50,215 nucleotides of DNA. Source: Gnetum montanum (taxonomy: Eukaryota > Streptophyta > Gnetopsida > Gnetales > Gnetaceae). Shown here piece by piece: positions 1-12,274 of this stretch. The position numbers were made by a program, and so were the translations under genes. Under the pieces are notes generated by a model. It was not told where the DNA came from. It worked only from the letters and a program-made list of their open reading frames with translations, and did not search any database. The stretch's first letter is position 1; the number at the start of each line of letters is the position of its first letter. The stretch is taken from contig MNCI01004969.1 of the NCBI GenBank assembly GCA_015680685.1, forward strand, positions 1 to 50,215. The letters are read 5' to 3'.

Positions 1-1125
1 ATAAGTCCACCTGTTCCATGAAATGGTAAAAATGTGCCAACATAGTGATTAAAAGCCTTGAGAGCATTTTAGTAGTGAATTTCATTATTGAGCAACGTTT
101 GGGAACTGCTATTGATTGTTGGAAGAGAGCCTCTGTTTGTAGTCACGCCATGGAACAATTTGGTAGTCGAGAGGGTTCAGAGAATCTTTGGTATTTTGAT
201 GGGACCTGAATAGCTTCTTTTTATCTTTAAAGTGTTTTTTCTGTGTTATTTCAATCAGAAATTGTCAAGTCTTTTAAAGGTTCTGTTTAAATGCAATCGT
301 TGACATCTATTGTCTAGTCAAAGTGGAGTCTCGTACATGGTAGTTTACGCAGCGATTTTTGGTAGTACAATAGGATTGTCTTGAAGATATTGCTTGGTTG
401 AGCCTTGGAAGTTTGATCAATTCGTAGATATTGAATTTGGAATAGCTTTATTGCGAAGTGTTTACTCGTGTCATTTTACCTTGTTTAAATATTTGAGGTC
501 CACACAAATCTGCTTTCTTTTCTTTCTGTCTATTTCCTTTGAATCTTGCTCTATTTCTAGTTTTCTTGTGGAACTATNGGCGGTCGCGTCCCAAACGGTC
601 GCCAACAGTTTCCAAAGAAGTCCACCTCGCCTTCCTCTAACTTGCTATGACAATAATGGATTTTGAGGATTTTTTTACTAGATAGTCACGCAGTTTAGAT
701 TTATGTGTAAATTTACAAATGTATTCTAAACAAAGCTTAAAGGTTTATAAGGAATTTTTTACAACAATAACTATTTCTACTGCATGTGTTACTCCTATTG
801 CTGAGCAAGGAAACATTTTGAAGTGTAGGCTACATGCATGGTGAAAACATAGACATTGACAGATGGACTTTCAGAGAAATAAAATAAAATTTTTACTACA
901 ATTGCTCATCAATGGGTGGTGATTTCACGTCGTTGATTCAATTCCATGAAATGGATTGAATTTAACATGATCGACCAATTTTTCTTGCATGAGGATGAGG
1001 AGTTGATGTTTTGTAATTCATTGTGTGCCAGTGTAGTGTAATTTTGTTAGCCTACCCTAGAAAATTTGATCCTTCCATGCTACAGTTGTGAATAAGGCTT
1101 CTTTTTGTATTGGTTGTCTCCAGCA
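1..1125. other. No gene recognised
   Basis: AT-rich, with short open frames on both strands that have no recognisable motif. One undetermined base lies at 578 (GAACTATNGG). No LTR, tRNA or conserved coding pattern was seen up to the edge of the copia LTR. Confidence 0.6.
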
Positions 1126-1458
1126 TGATAAGAATTAACATGGAACAAAATAACAACTACAAGAACAAAGCAAATATGAGGAGAAATAGAAATATTTTAT
1201 TCCGATGTGGTATATCAAAGCTATTATCAAATGGCCTATTTCTAATAGGCTAAGTCCACCAAACTCCCATTCCTTTTCTAATTGAATTGGGAGGTTAGAA
1301 TTACATTATGATAACCCATTAAACTTAAACTGATTCTTGTAATAGAAACAAGATTAACTCCCATTCTTTTCTAATTGAACTTGGAGGATAGAATTACTAA
1401 TAGACTCAACCATAACTTAAACTAATTCTTGTAACAGAAGCATGATTAATAACTAGCA
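1126..1458 (-). repeat. 3' LTR of a Ty1/copia element
   Basis: This 333-bp stretch runs TG...CA (TGATAAGAATT at 1126, AACTAGCA ending at 1458) and directly follows, on the minus strand, a polypurine run at 1459-1470 that lies just past the end of the RNase H frame. Read on the minus strand it starts TGCTAGTT. That is the arrangement expected of pol, polypurine tract and 3' LTR. No matching 5' LTR is present. The exact outer end at 1126 is inferred from the TG dinucleotide. Confidence 0.7.
1264..1449. repeat. Tandem duplication inside the copia LTR
   Basis: Two imperfect copies of about 93 bp (1264-1357 and 1358-1449). Both start CTCCCATTC, continue TTTTCTAATTGAA, and end near AGATTAA/TGATTAA. 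It looks like a local duplication of U3 sequence. Confidence 0.75.
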
Positions 1459-3237
1459 TCCCCCTTAATCCTAATTTGAAAAACCAATCATTCCAAGCAT
1501 ACAATTTAATTTGGCAAAGGTATCATACTTCAATGATTTGGTGAGAATGTCTACTACTTGGTCTTCGGACTTGCAATACACCAACTCAGTTGCTTTCTTT
1601 CCAACTTGATATCTTAGAAAATGATAGGATATGTCAACGTGTTTACTTCTTCTACGTGTGACAGGATTCTCTGCCAAGTTAATTGTAAAAATATTATCAA
1701 CAAAGATCTTCATTGGCCTCTTGACTGGAGTATGGATTTGGCTCATCACATTGCCTAACCATATTGCTTGACATGCACTTGAAGCCACAACAACATATTC
1801 TGCCTCACAAGTTGAAAGTGCAACTATGGTTGCTTTTTTGATGATCATGAATAAGCTATAGCACCAAAATTAAAACAATAACCAGAAGTGGGTTTCTAGT
1901 CATCTAAATCTCCACCCCAATCATTGTTGGAATACCCTATAAGAGCACAATTATTAAATGAGGAATAGAATAAACCATGATCATAGGTGCCCTTTAGGTA
2001 CCACATGATCCTTTTGGCCACTTGCATAGGAGGCTGATGAGGAGATTCCAAAAGCCTACTAATCAAACCAACATCATAAGAGATGTCTGGCCTTGTGCAT
2101 GTGAGGTATCTCAAACTCCCAACAATTTTCTTGAAATAAGTTGAATTAACAAGTGTCCCTTCTCCATTCTTTGAAAATTTTGTGCCAGCCTCCATGGGAG
2201 TTGTCACAAGATTACAATCTTGCATATGAAATTTCTTTAAGAATTTAATAGCATACCTCTTTTCATAGATAAAAATCCCATCTTCTCTCTAAACTACATC
2301 AATGCTAAGGAAATATGACACGAGGGCAAGATATGTCATTTTGAACTCGTGCATCATGGACTTCTTGAAATCTTCAATCATTTTGAGATTATTGCCTGAG
2401 AATATTAGATCATCAACATAAAGAAATAGTAATAATATATCACCAGAATCATTAGTCTTCACATATAAAGCATGTTCAAATGAGCACTTTCGGAAACCAA
2501 CCTTATGAAAGAACAAGTCAATGTCCATGCTTGTGGCACTTGTTTGAGACCATACAATGCTTTCTTCAATCTATACACCTTATCTTCACTTCCCTACTTC
2601 ATGAATCAAGGTGGTTACTTGACCAAAACCTTTTCTTCAAGTGGGCCATTTAGATAGAGTGACTTCACATCCATTTGATAGATTTTCAACTTCTTCTAGG
2701 TAGCTAATGCAATAAGAAATCTAATTGTTTCAATTTGAGCAATAGGAGAGAAAACCTCTTGGTAGTCATAGGGAGGCCTTTTCTCAAATTATTTTGCCAC
2801 CAATCTTGCTTTGTGTCTCTCCACCTCACCATTTAACTTCACCTTTTTCTTGAAAATCCACTTTACATCAATTGCTTTGTGACCACGTGGTATGTTAGTG
2901 ATTTTCCACATATTATTTCTTTCAATTGCCTTGATCTCCTCATTCATGGCATTCACCCATTTAGGATCTTGAATTGCCTCCTGGAATGTCATAGGTTTAC
3001 TATTTTCAAAGAAGGCAAAGTGTACCAATTCTCCATCATCATCAACTTCAACATCAAGTGTTACCTCATAGTCTTGTAGGTGTATTGATTGTTGGCATTG
3101 CCGCCTTGGCCTTCTAGATTCTACTAAAGCTTGTGGAGTGGAACTTTCTTGAGCAAAGCTTGATGTAGATTCATTTGTGGTAGGAACTATAGCTTCCTCT
3201 TCAAGGACAAACTCATTTTTAGGAGCCCCACATTTGG
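1459..3237 (-). mobile_element. Ty1/copia pol fragment (reverse transcriptase and RNase H), decayed
   Basis: Read on the minus strand, 3028-2789 is the start of a copia reverse transcriptase (TFQEAIQDPKWVNAMNEE, later VKWIFKKK and HKARLVAK). 2528-2289 carries the catalytic YVDDLIFSGN block. 2225-1896 is the thumb/connection part (GSLRYLTCTRPDI). 1848-1471 is the RNase H end, with STCEAEYV, the KHVDISYHFLR block and a final GMIGFSN. Frame breaks fall between these pieces, for example 2530-2790. The integrase, protease and gag that should lie upstream are missing: recognisable sequence stops near 3237, so the element is 5'-truncated. It cannot encode a working polyprotein. The copia assignment is secure; the lineage within copia is not resolved. 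Confidence 0.9.
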
Positions 3238-4072
3238 GTAATTAGAGTTTAAACAAGTTAATTATAAATTTAAAACCTCTTTTACCATCAGATTTCCATT
3301 ACCCTTGTCCAGTTTTGGAACCTAATCAACGTTAAATTTCCATGGGCATTTTCACCAAAACGTACATGATACTCATTCAAAATATGCCACCACACTGAAT
3401 ACGTGCTAAACTGTAAATCCGCGTGAAATTGCATAGGTGGACAGTGGCTGAAGCTTTTTACCTTGGTTGCTTGTTGCTATAGCTGGCACATAGTTTTCTC
3501 TGGAGAACTATTGTCTACCGAGTTATAACCCAATTATGTTAAAGGCAATGAGGCTTGTGAAATTTGTCTAAATTATTTCTTGAAAATAATGCAGACGACA
3601 TCTACGATTTGTTGACTTAAAATTTGATACCTTATATATAGCAGGCGAGAAGAACTATTTGGGTCATCGGTGAACCTGCATTATTGTTGGGTCTCTCCTA
3701 TTTTCCACAAAGGTGTGTTTTCCTGATGCTTGTTCTTTAGACTTGATTTGTGTTAGTTCAGAGTTTGAGCGATCTAGTTATCCATTTCTGTTGTTAATAG
3801 TTTTGAATCTTCCATTTGATGTTTGGCTCTAGCTAACTCAGTTCCATCTGTCTTTTGTATTTTTCCAAGATCCATATTTGTTAGTTTTTAGTACGATAAT
3901 GGTTTGTGTTTTAGTTTGTGCTTAAGTGATTGATTCATTTTATCTAGTTAGCAACACAATAATCTACTTTCCACGTTGATCTGAGAACAATCCGATAATG
4001 GGTACCATGGATCGGAAGAATATTTGTTGGTTCGTCCATGCTCAGACGATTCTTCTGTTGGTGGGATTGTCT
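3238..4072. other. No gene; promoter-like stretch on plus strand
   Basis: No coding pattern is recognised. A TATA-like run, TTATATATAG, lies near 3633-3642. It is followed by pyrimidine-rich sequence resembling a 5' leader and then a short plus-strand frame at 3998 opening with a hydrophobic segment (TILLLVGLSLAS). That frame runs straight into the antisense of the root-cap pseudogene, so it is not credible as a gene. Confidence 0.4.
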
Positions 4073-4642
4073 TTAGCTTCTCGTGAGGACGTGGCCGGAA
4101 TGCATGATGGCGAGCGCCTGCACCCACGTGAAGTCGCGGGTTCGACCCGTGGGTCGGACGCCGATCATGCGTGCGTTGACGTGGAGGCGGGCGTCGCTGA
4201 CGACGGCGAAGGAGTGGTCGGCGGCGCCGTGAAAGTAGAACAGTCGGCTGTCGGCACCGACGAAGCGCAGGTCGTAGCAGACGGAGCCGTAGCCGTTACA
4301 ACCCGGCACGCGCCGACACGATGCCTCGCATTTTATGCAATTCACGTAACATGCCTTGGATCTGGGATCCCCGGGTTTCCGCGCAGGGCATTCCTTGGGA
4401 TAGTAGAACATCTTCAGAAAACACTTGCCTCATAAAACACTTGCCTCTGCTTAGGCATACCGTGGATTCTCCTGCTTTGGCTACTCCTCCGTCGCTGCTC
4501 CTGCTCTTTTGGATAGTTTTGCGAAACGAGTTCACACGCCTAAATTCTTTTCTTCTGCAACTGCTGATCCTGCCAAGAGAATCGGGAACAGCAGAAGAAG
4601 AACAGCTGCTTGGGAGATTGCAGGCAAAGAAAAAGAAGCCAT
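4073..4642 (-). pseudogene. Secreted root-cap/LEA-type protein, pseudogene
   Basis: From the ATG at 4642 the minus strand reads MASFSLPAISQAAVLLLLF and on to ...AGSAVAEEK, a textbook signal peptide of about 29 residues. Further on, in the same frame, 4411-4090 gives a cysteine-rich CPARKP block, CNGYGSVCYDLRFVGAD, LFYFHGA, FAVVSDARLHVNA and GRTRDFTWVQAL. These are the hallmark blocks of the plant Root_cap/LEA-related family, secreted proteins of unknown biochemistry. It is broken: an in-frame TGA at 4534-4532 and further stops lie between signal peptide and domain, a 16-bp tandem duplication (4414-4445) shifts the frame, and the protein stops at 4073 just after the FTWVQ block, so the usual C-terminal half is absent. 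GC content is clearly above the surroundings. A short intron around the stops is possible but less likely than decay. Confidence 0.8.
4414..4445. repeat. 16-bp tandem duplication in the pseudogene
   Basis: TCAGAAAACACTTGCC (4414-4429) and TCATAAAACACTTGCC (4430-4445) differ at one base. On the minus strand each encodes GKCF, but the two copies lie in frames offset by one, because 16 is not a multiple of three. Confidence 0.9.
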
Positions 4643-4987
4643 TAGGGTGTGATGGTTCTGTGAGAGAGTGTTTTTGGATTTTGTGTCAAAATGATAAGTG
4701 AGATTTACTTGTGTAGAGGGCGGGCTGTGTGTTGGTCTGAGAAGGAGTAAGTGAGGGGAAAGTCATGGCTTCTCTGCTATATGTTCACTTCTCTGCTATT
4801 TGTTTATCCTGTTAGCTGCCCGCTACGGCATCCAATTTTCTATCCGTTTCGGTTGCGGGCAGGGGCTTGGCGCAAGTGGAATAATTTTTGCGTTCCTGGA
4901 GAGCTGTGCTGGTTTTATTAGCATAAATGAACACTTTTGTATGCTGTAATTTCTTTATCGTTTTCTGTACAGTCAATTCTCCCACAA

Positions 4988-5039
4988 CATGCGCAGTGTT
5001 GCAGGTGCCCTCTCATGCGCAGTGTTGCAGGTGCCCTCT
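4988..5039. repeat. Perfect 26-bp tandem duplication
   Basis: A 26-base unit beginning CATGCGCAGTGTTGCAGG occurs twice back to back (4988-5013, 5014-5039) without mismatch, so the duplication is recent compared with its surroundings. Confidence 0.95.
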
Positions 5040-5188
5040 TCTTTCTCGGCGGCATTGGCAACTTCCTCTTCTTTCTTGGTCAGCCTTGTGAATTCCAGCA
5101 CATCAAAGCAAAGGCATGGTTCGTAAAGAGAAGTATGCAACAAAGTTAATCTTTCATAAAACGACTTAATCTTTCATGGCACGTCAAT

Positions 5189-5326
5189 GTTATGCATTAC
5201 GTTAAGTTGCGTTACCGAAATGGCCTATCTAGAATTTTAGTTACACGTTAGCGTTATGCACAAAGTTGCATATCGAAATGGCCTGTCTGAAATTTTAGTT
5301 ACACATGAGCGTTATGCACAAAGTTA
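5189..5326. repeat. Imperfect tandem repeat, period about 58 bp
   Basis: The core CGAAATGGCCT followed by ATTTTAGTTACAC occurs at 5216 and 5274, and the flanking GCGTTATGCACAAAGTT block is repeated with it. Confidence 0.75.
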
Positions 5327-6240
5327 GCGTTAGTCAGCATTAGCGGCCAAAAGATAAGGGTTACACGAATTGCATTGATTCTTTGAGTTTCCTAAACAAT
5401 TGAGAAACAAAATTAAAGGTAACAATAGTTTTAGATACCATCATTTTCGTCATTATTTTGTTATGTTATCCTCTTGGTCGCCTTCATGGCTCTCACCAAT
5501 AAAACAACTATTAAATATAGGCAACTACAACCACAAAGACGGCATGCCAATGGTGGGGTTACAAACGTTTTGGCTACTTGCAGTAACAGGTGGAGAACAT
5601 GAAGCTACACTAACTAACGCACAGTGGGCTAATGGTGAATGGTGCTTAGGGTGGGTGGTGGATGGTTAACGGTAGTTAACATTGCTTTCTCCCACAGGCT
5701 GCTATGGACCAGGGGAATCAAACTACCAGAGGAAGGAGCAGGGGAAGAGCCTCGTCTCTAACGTTAACAATAGTGAAAGGTGTCAACGGGGGCTTTCAGC
5801 CAAAGCCTGCCCCCAGCAGGGGGCCTCTTCTATGAGAATCAGAGCCTTCTCTGAGAACACCAGAGGTGACACAAATGGCAGGCGCGTGAGATGCATGGCA
5901 GAAAACGACAAGCACATGAGACGCATGACGGACGTCAACAGAGAAGCATGCGGGCGACCAAGGGCGACACAGGGTTCTGTGACATGCAGTAGTCACAAGC
6001 GGGTGGCCAACGACGACACTTGTGTAGGAAACATGCGAGAAGCAGGTGGCCGGTTCTTTCTTTTTATGTAAATGCGTAGGAAACATTAGATCCGTGTAGC
6101 GGCAGCTAGGAAACTGACTTGCAGTAGTTTTCTTGACGAATAATGGTGCATCAGAGAACGATAAGGCCTGCGACAATCTACAGCGAGCCTCCTGCTAACT
6201 ACGGAAACCTCTTTTTTCCTGCCCTTTCCACCAATGGTAG

Positions 6241-8369
6241 CAGTGGCAAGACTGGGAAAATTTTGAATTTTTCTTTTGGATTATTTATTGTTCTTTAAAA
6301 TTACAAAAAAAACATTCAATTTAAATTTTCAATTATTTTACTTGTTTTCAAAATGTCACATAGCCTTCTTTAAAAAATTTAATTAAAATTTTAAATTATT
6401 TTGCTTGATTTATTATTTTTAAAACATCACATAGTCCTCTCCATTTGAAACTAAGGTTTTCATACCCATTTGAGAGGTGCCCTAAATCGAGTTTTTCCCA
6501 AGTGTTGCCATGTGGCATCAACAATTGCTACCTTACATTCTATATACTGCAGTGTAAACTTTAAATTTAGGAAACTTCTTGTTAGTGTTATTGGTTTCTA
6601 ATTTTTAAAGTTATTTAGTTCAAACATTGAAATTCTGTGCTCAAATTGTTACACAAATGGTGCCAAAGTAATACAACAGCCAAAACTAAAAAAGATTCAA
6701 TTGCAACAACGGAAACACTATCTGCGCTTGAAAAATAACCACATATCTGTAATCTCTGATGTTGACCACTCTCTCTCCAGAGTTGTTGTTGCTGTTTTTT
6801 TTTCTTACCACTGTTAATTTTCTAAAATTATGCAATTTAAGGTGGTGGGAGGAAAATTTATGCGAAGCTAGTAGTGGAGGCTTTATTGTCTGTTTTAACC
6901 ACTGTAATTCTCTCCTTTTTCTCTTTTTTTGCTGCTATGCTCATGTTCTCTGTTTCTTCTCTTTGCAGGAGGAGCGGAGGAGGAGGACCAACGGAAACCC
7001 CAAACCCTAAGAACACTGTTAGGGTAACGCTAGCATGAAGAAAGAAAGAAATTAATCCTTCAACTTAATAATGTTGCTAAATGATTCCGGATTTTAAATT
7101 AACAAATGTAAAACACGAAAACCTGTGTTAGTAACTGATCCCGAATTTTGAAGTAACAAATGTATAATGCAAGTTTTTAATTTAAAGGCTAAGATTATGA
7201 GCTTGTAATTTCAAACTACATAGTGTGTGTGATTTGAAGATAACTTAATACCTGAAAGGCATGGTAAGTTGACAGCAAATTTTAAGTTAAAACTAGATGT
7301 TTCATATAGTCTATCCTTTGAAAGGTAATCTTTGGCACTTTCCTGGGAAAAATGTTTTGCCTGCAGGGAAGGAAATAAGGTACGGAAGCTTTTTTAAGAT
7401 TTTACCTATATTTTATAAGAAAACTTTTAAATGAAAACACCTTCTTGATCGTAAGAAAAACCTTATGATCAAAGTTTAACCACACATAAATATCATTATA
7501 TCAGTAAAGTGGGAAACCTTCACTTAATCAATATTGCTGCTAAACTAAAGCAGCCTGTTATCAAAATTTAAGCAGTGTGTCGAAGAGATACTTAAGTTCA
7601 TTCATGCCATTTTATAAGCATTTAGCATATTTTTAAAGAAGAGGAAAATACGGTAACGGTATAAGAACTTGAACCTTACCTTGAGATAGTAAGAGTTCAA
7701 AATTTTATTCCAAAAGGTTTATGAAAAGTATTTCGCAAGTAAAAAGACTACACATATACAAAAATAACTACAAGATCTGTATCAAATTATCTACACCCCT
7801 GTCATCATTTCTTCGGATTTGCCTTTTCCTCTGAAATACACTATGCATTTTGCAAATTCAAGAAGCAATGCTTTAGCACCTATACTGCATACTGTGTTAA
7901 TGTAATACTATTAGGAAAAATAGTAATACTGTTAGGAAAAATAGAGGATAGGAGTTAGGGAGAAACATAGTAAAGCAGAAAATCAACCACACATCTAATG
8001 CCATTATGATAAAAATTATAATCACATATTATAATGTACCAAAAAGTGACTCTCAAACCCTTGCTAAACTAGGGCAAATAATTAAGCAATGCAATTCTAT
8101 TAATTTTCATCACAATAAAACATGTGGTTTCTTACTTAACAAGAAAACTATTTAAGATATCTCATGGTTTTACTAACTCTTCTCCAACTTTACAGTAATA
8201 ATCTTCAATTCTTCTCAAACTTAACTTTCTTTCACATCATCTTAAGTTATTTTCAAGTCTAATTTAGATCTTTTAAGTATCTAGATCTTTAAAACATACT
8301 CTGCATTTACCATCAAGGTCTAGAATTTCTGGTAACTAGAAACTGAAAATTTTTATTACGTTTAGGAAA
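6241..8369. other. AT-rich intergenic stretch, no gene
   Basis: No coding pattern. Small degenerate duplications are present: about 6318-6443 (ending CACATAGCCTTCT and CACATAGTCCTCT), about 7085-7160 (GATTCCGGATTTTAAATTAAC and GATCCCGAATTTTGAAGTAAC, shown only in part here), and 7909-7945 (ACTATTAGGAAAAATAG, ACTGTTAGGAAAAATAG). Confidence 0.6.
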
Positions 8370-11300
8370 TCACAAAGGATTTGTTGGACAATTACAATTC
8401 CTAAACATAGTGTTGAAGAAAGTTGAAAATCTCATTGATGTAATGCCCCAAGTAGATAGGGTCAATTTGAAAAAAGCAATCAATAGATTACAATTAATAA
8501 TATAATTCAATTGAATGTGAACTAAATATGGACAAAATAAAAAAAATATGTTCTTCATCTTCTGTGCTTTTGTTTGCATAGTCTACAAATACTCTTTTCT
8601 TTTGGTAAATTGATCCAATGACTTATCTCAATAAGGAGATTATGAGAGCTCATTCTTGCTCTAGCAATATGGTTCTTTAAATGAATAGGAATAGCTGAGA
8701 ATAGAAAATGTTGAGTACTAGATACCAAACCTCCTCTAATAGAATGTAAATAAAAATTGTTTTTCCCTAATGTGTTCAACCAAACTTAGCCAAGACCTTT
8801 TCTTTGATAGTTTTCTGAGCCTTTTGTTTAAAGGAAGATTCTTTATAGCAATATTCCATGACTGAAGCATTTTCCTTGATGCAACCATCCATTTTCTTGT
8901 GTAGCATTCATTATCTCCTTAGCATAATTAACTTCCTTCATGTGACTTAATTTCTAAGTATAAGCAATAAATTAACAAAGGGATTCAACTTCAAGAAGAA
9001 GCAAATCTACTTCTAAAAGTAAGATATCATAAGAAGTCTTCATTTTCAATTGATGTTCAAAAATAATTTCACACACAAGAAACTATTTTTGAACATGCTC
9101 TAATTTTTTCCAATTATGTGTAGAAAGAGAATAAGCAACATACCCACATAATAATACAAGTTGGACAAGACTATAAAAAAGTTTCCTTTTAATCTATCAT
9201 GCCAAAATTTGTTTCCTACCACAATTATTTCTTAGAGCAAATATAGCTCACATGCCACTTGAAACCCTTTTGAGCAATAAGGATATTCCAACTATAATTA
9301 TTAGCAAATTCAACTCCCAAATATTTATAAGATTCACATATATCAAGTCTTTTTTCTCCAACGAAAAAATTGTAATTTCTATTTTTAGTACCACAAACTA
9401 GAATTTTAGTCTTATCAATATTCACTTTCATACTTAAATGATTATAGCAGTCATGAAGAATTTGAAGCATATAATTTAATCCTATAGCTAATTTTGTAGT
9501 CAAGGCCACATCATCTACAAAGAGAGGCATATTCAAAAATAATCTATTTACTGATATACCACGATTAGAAGTATTTTGCATCCATTCCTCCAATTCATCT
9601 ATAAATATGCTAAAAAGGGTAGGGGAAAAAGAAGAGACTTATTTAACTCCAATGAGCTATTGATAATTACTCTTTCTCTAGTAAGATTATCTTCAATAAG
9701 AATGTTAATCATCTCATAGATTCTTTTAGTAGTAGAAAGGAGATCTAGTGGAATGTTAATGCTATCCAATCTCCTCTAAAGTTTATCTCGAGCAACAAAA
9801 TCATAAGCCTTCGAGAAATCAACAAAACAAGTAAAAATTATATGGTTGGGCCTTTTGGCTTTCTCTACACAATAATGCAAAGTTACTAGATAGTCTATGG
9901 TAGAATGATTCCTCTTGAAGCTTGCTTGTGACTAAGCATGAAGACCTTGCATTTTTGCTCATGAATTAATTTTATTCTCTAAAATAGTGTCCAAAAGCTT
10001 AGTGAAAATTGAATTAACTGTAATTAATTAGTAATTATTAAGATATGTCGTATTTGCTTTATTTTTATTTTTTTCTTGAAAAGCAAGATTGCTTAACTAG
10101 AACACAAAAATGATCCAAACTATGCTAAAGCCCCTTATTAAGAGGGTTGTAAGCTGCTTTCTACTCCAATGGACCACCCTATTTAAGAAACTCTACATAT
10201 AATCTATTAACATTAGCATCTTTCCTAAAAGATAATCTTTGAATTCTTATAGAAATATCATAAATAAAGCTATCTTGTACAATTGGGGGAGCCTCTTAAT
10301 TAAAAAGGTCATCGAAGAAAGTTTGAATAGTAGATAAGGAAAAATTTCAACCATGTTGTTTTCTATCTCAAAATAAATTTCAAAAGCTCTTTGGATTTGA
10401 CCGGAGCTCACGAATCATTCTTTTTTTCTCTTCTTTAATGAACTTCCTTTTTTAAAAGCAAATAAGCTTTCTATAATTCTTCAGCATTGAAACATCAAAA
10501 TGTGAAGCTATAACATCTTTATGAGTTGTTAAATAGTCCACATAAACCCAAGATTTTCTACAAGCAGGCTTCATCTTAATCTACACCTGAGCAGTTGTAG
10601 ATAAAAAAACATTAGTCAAATCTACCCAATTGTCATTTTTGGCAAACATATTAGCTACTATTGTTTGAAATTCTTGACAAAGGTCTTTTGTGAGACAATG
10701 AATTTTGCATTTCTTGGAATGAATATGACAACTTGAAACAAGAATAATGAATTTTAGGTAATGTTGAGGAGATTCTAGAAGTTTTTCTCCCACTTGAAAC
10801 TTTTGCACTACATCTATATTATCATGAGTAGACAAGAGAAGATCAATGCAAGAGTTACCTTAGTGCTTAGTAAAAGTGAAATGAGATGAGGAAGGAAAAT
10901 TTCTAATTCTATTAAGGAGAAAAAAATCAAAAGAATGATCCCACTCTAAGAAATGAGCATCCCTCTAATTTGTAATATGATCAATAAATGATCTTTTGTG
11001 AAATAAATAAAGCTCTTTACTAAAGTTTAATTAAGAATTCCAAACAAGCCTTTGAATCTGGCTTAGTCCAACACAAGCATTAAAATCCCTAAAAAGAAAA
11101 ACTTTAGCAAGCTTGGAGAATTCTTCAACATCTTGAACTAGGTACTAAAAAGGATGTTCTAATGAAATATTAGCAAAATTGTAGATAGTAGAATCCCTTG
11201 AAGCAAAATAACAAAAAACAATATAAAGAACCTCTGAAATGACTTGAACTTCAACCCACATATATTAGTTATTATCATCAACTTTGTGCATCTTAATGAA

Positions 11301-11560
11301 TTGATCTTTAGACTTTTTAATTAAACAAGCAATGATACCAGAAGGTCTACCCTCATCTTAGAGCACTTATTTCTAACAGAAATGATATAAAAACTTGAAA
11401 TAGATACAATCGAAGAATTTTCTTCTTCCCAAGTTTCAGCAAAAATAAACAAATCAAAATCACTAAAAAATGGCTAGTACCTATAGCAACAAATTTATTA
11501 GTCAATAAATCTTCAACATTAAGAAAACTACATATAATAGAAGAAAATCTCTATTTTGGG
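8370..11560 (-). mobile_element. Decayed LINE (endonuclease plus reverse transcriptase ORF2)
   Basis: Reading the minus strand from high to low coordinates: 11460-11400 resembles the start of an AP-endonuclease domain (FDLFIFAETWEE, later GRPSG); about 11090 has FRDFNACVG, the GDFN motif; 10850-10750 has the endonuclease end (IDLLLSTHDNI, FQVGEKLLESP). Reverse transcriptase follows, with FVDFSKAYDFVARDKL near 9820, SPTLFSIFIDELEEWM near 9620 and FVDDVAL near 9530, an FADD/FVDD catalytic box. 8779-8400 is the C-terminal region (IARARMSSHNLLIE, then CRLC and EDEEH in a neighbouring frame), the zinc-finger-like tail of plant LINEs. Frames change many times and stops are common, so it is dead. 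Domain order and spacing fit one element. Confidence 0.85.
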
Positions 11561-12119
11561 GGATTTTCCCTCTATTTGATAACTACAACATTTTCATAGT
11601 TCAAGTAAGAAATTTCACATTCAACATGAGTTGTTTAACTTTCTATCATTCTTACTATTGTTTTGCATACTCTTTTTTGGTCAATTATTCATTAATTTAA
11701 ATGTTTTGTCCTTTGAAGATACTTCTGTTATTCCCAATCTTATCTTTTCCACACTGATCAACAATCTTAACAATAATCTGCTGAGGTTTATCCATCTTAG
11801 GACCAAGTCTATTTATACTAATTATTGGGATAGATGAAATGTGCATTCGTTTTGTAAAGGAATCTGGCATGACCTTCAAAAGATCCTTGCCCACCCTGTT
11901 CCTCAAGAATTCCCACAATTTGAAAATTCTAAATTTCTTCAAGTTTGTTTTCATCTTCATACATTTTCTTAGCAGCTACTTCCAAGCCTAAGTCAGCAGT
12001 TGTTATTTTGGACTCAAGAAAATCCTACTTTGATTACAATTAGATTTCAAAGCTCTAAGTTATGGGTTCAATTTTGGTAGGCAATGCATGATTTTTAGGA
12101 TTCTATAGATTAGGTACTT

Positions 12120-12274
12120 TGAGAAATTCCCTAGCAAGAAAGGGTATTCATTGGAGGGGATTTCAATGATCATGTTGGATCTATGAAAATAGGATATGAT
12201 AGCATTCATGGAGGACATGGATTTGGAGAGCACAATGATATAAGAAATTTAATACTTCAATTTGCAAGTGCTTG
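12120..12274 (+). mobile_element. LINE endonuclease fragment, plus strand
   Basis: 12145-12270 reads EGDFNDHVG, GYDSIHGGHGFGEHNDIRN and ILQFAS, the conserved GDFN-H-G and GGHGFG blocks of the endonuclease domain of plant LINEs often annotated as craniofacial-development-protein-2-like. It lies opposite in direction to the LINE at 8370-11560, so it is a separate insertion. The LTR starting at 12275 cuts it off. Confidence 0.7.

Larger units (their letters stand above)
4643..6240. other. No gene recognised; 5' flank of the pseudogene and small repeats
   Basis: The pseudogene's 5' leader and promoter would lie at about 4643-4800 (minus strand); a weak CATATAG sits near 4780. Open frames at 5400-5669 and 5682-6071 (plus) match nothing I know and lack family motifs, although GC content is raised at 5680-6050. 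Confidence 0.5.

Noticed and set aside
3998-4435. Plus-strand open frame of 145 codons with a signal-peptide-like start
   Set aside because: Most of it is the exact antisense of the root-cap/LEA-type domain, whose minus-strand reading has clear family motifs. The plus reading has none.
5682-6071. Plus-strand open frame of 129 codons in GC-richer DNA
   Set aside because: No recognisable domain, no codon pattern, and the opposite strand is equally open (5796-6176). Raised GC alone explains the lack of stops.
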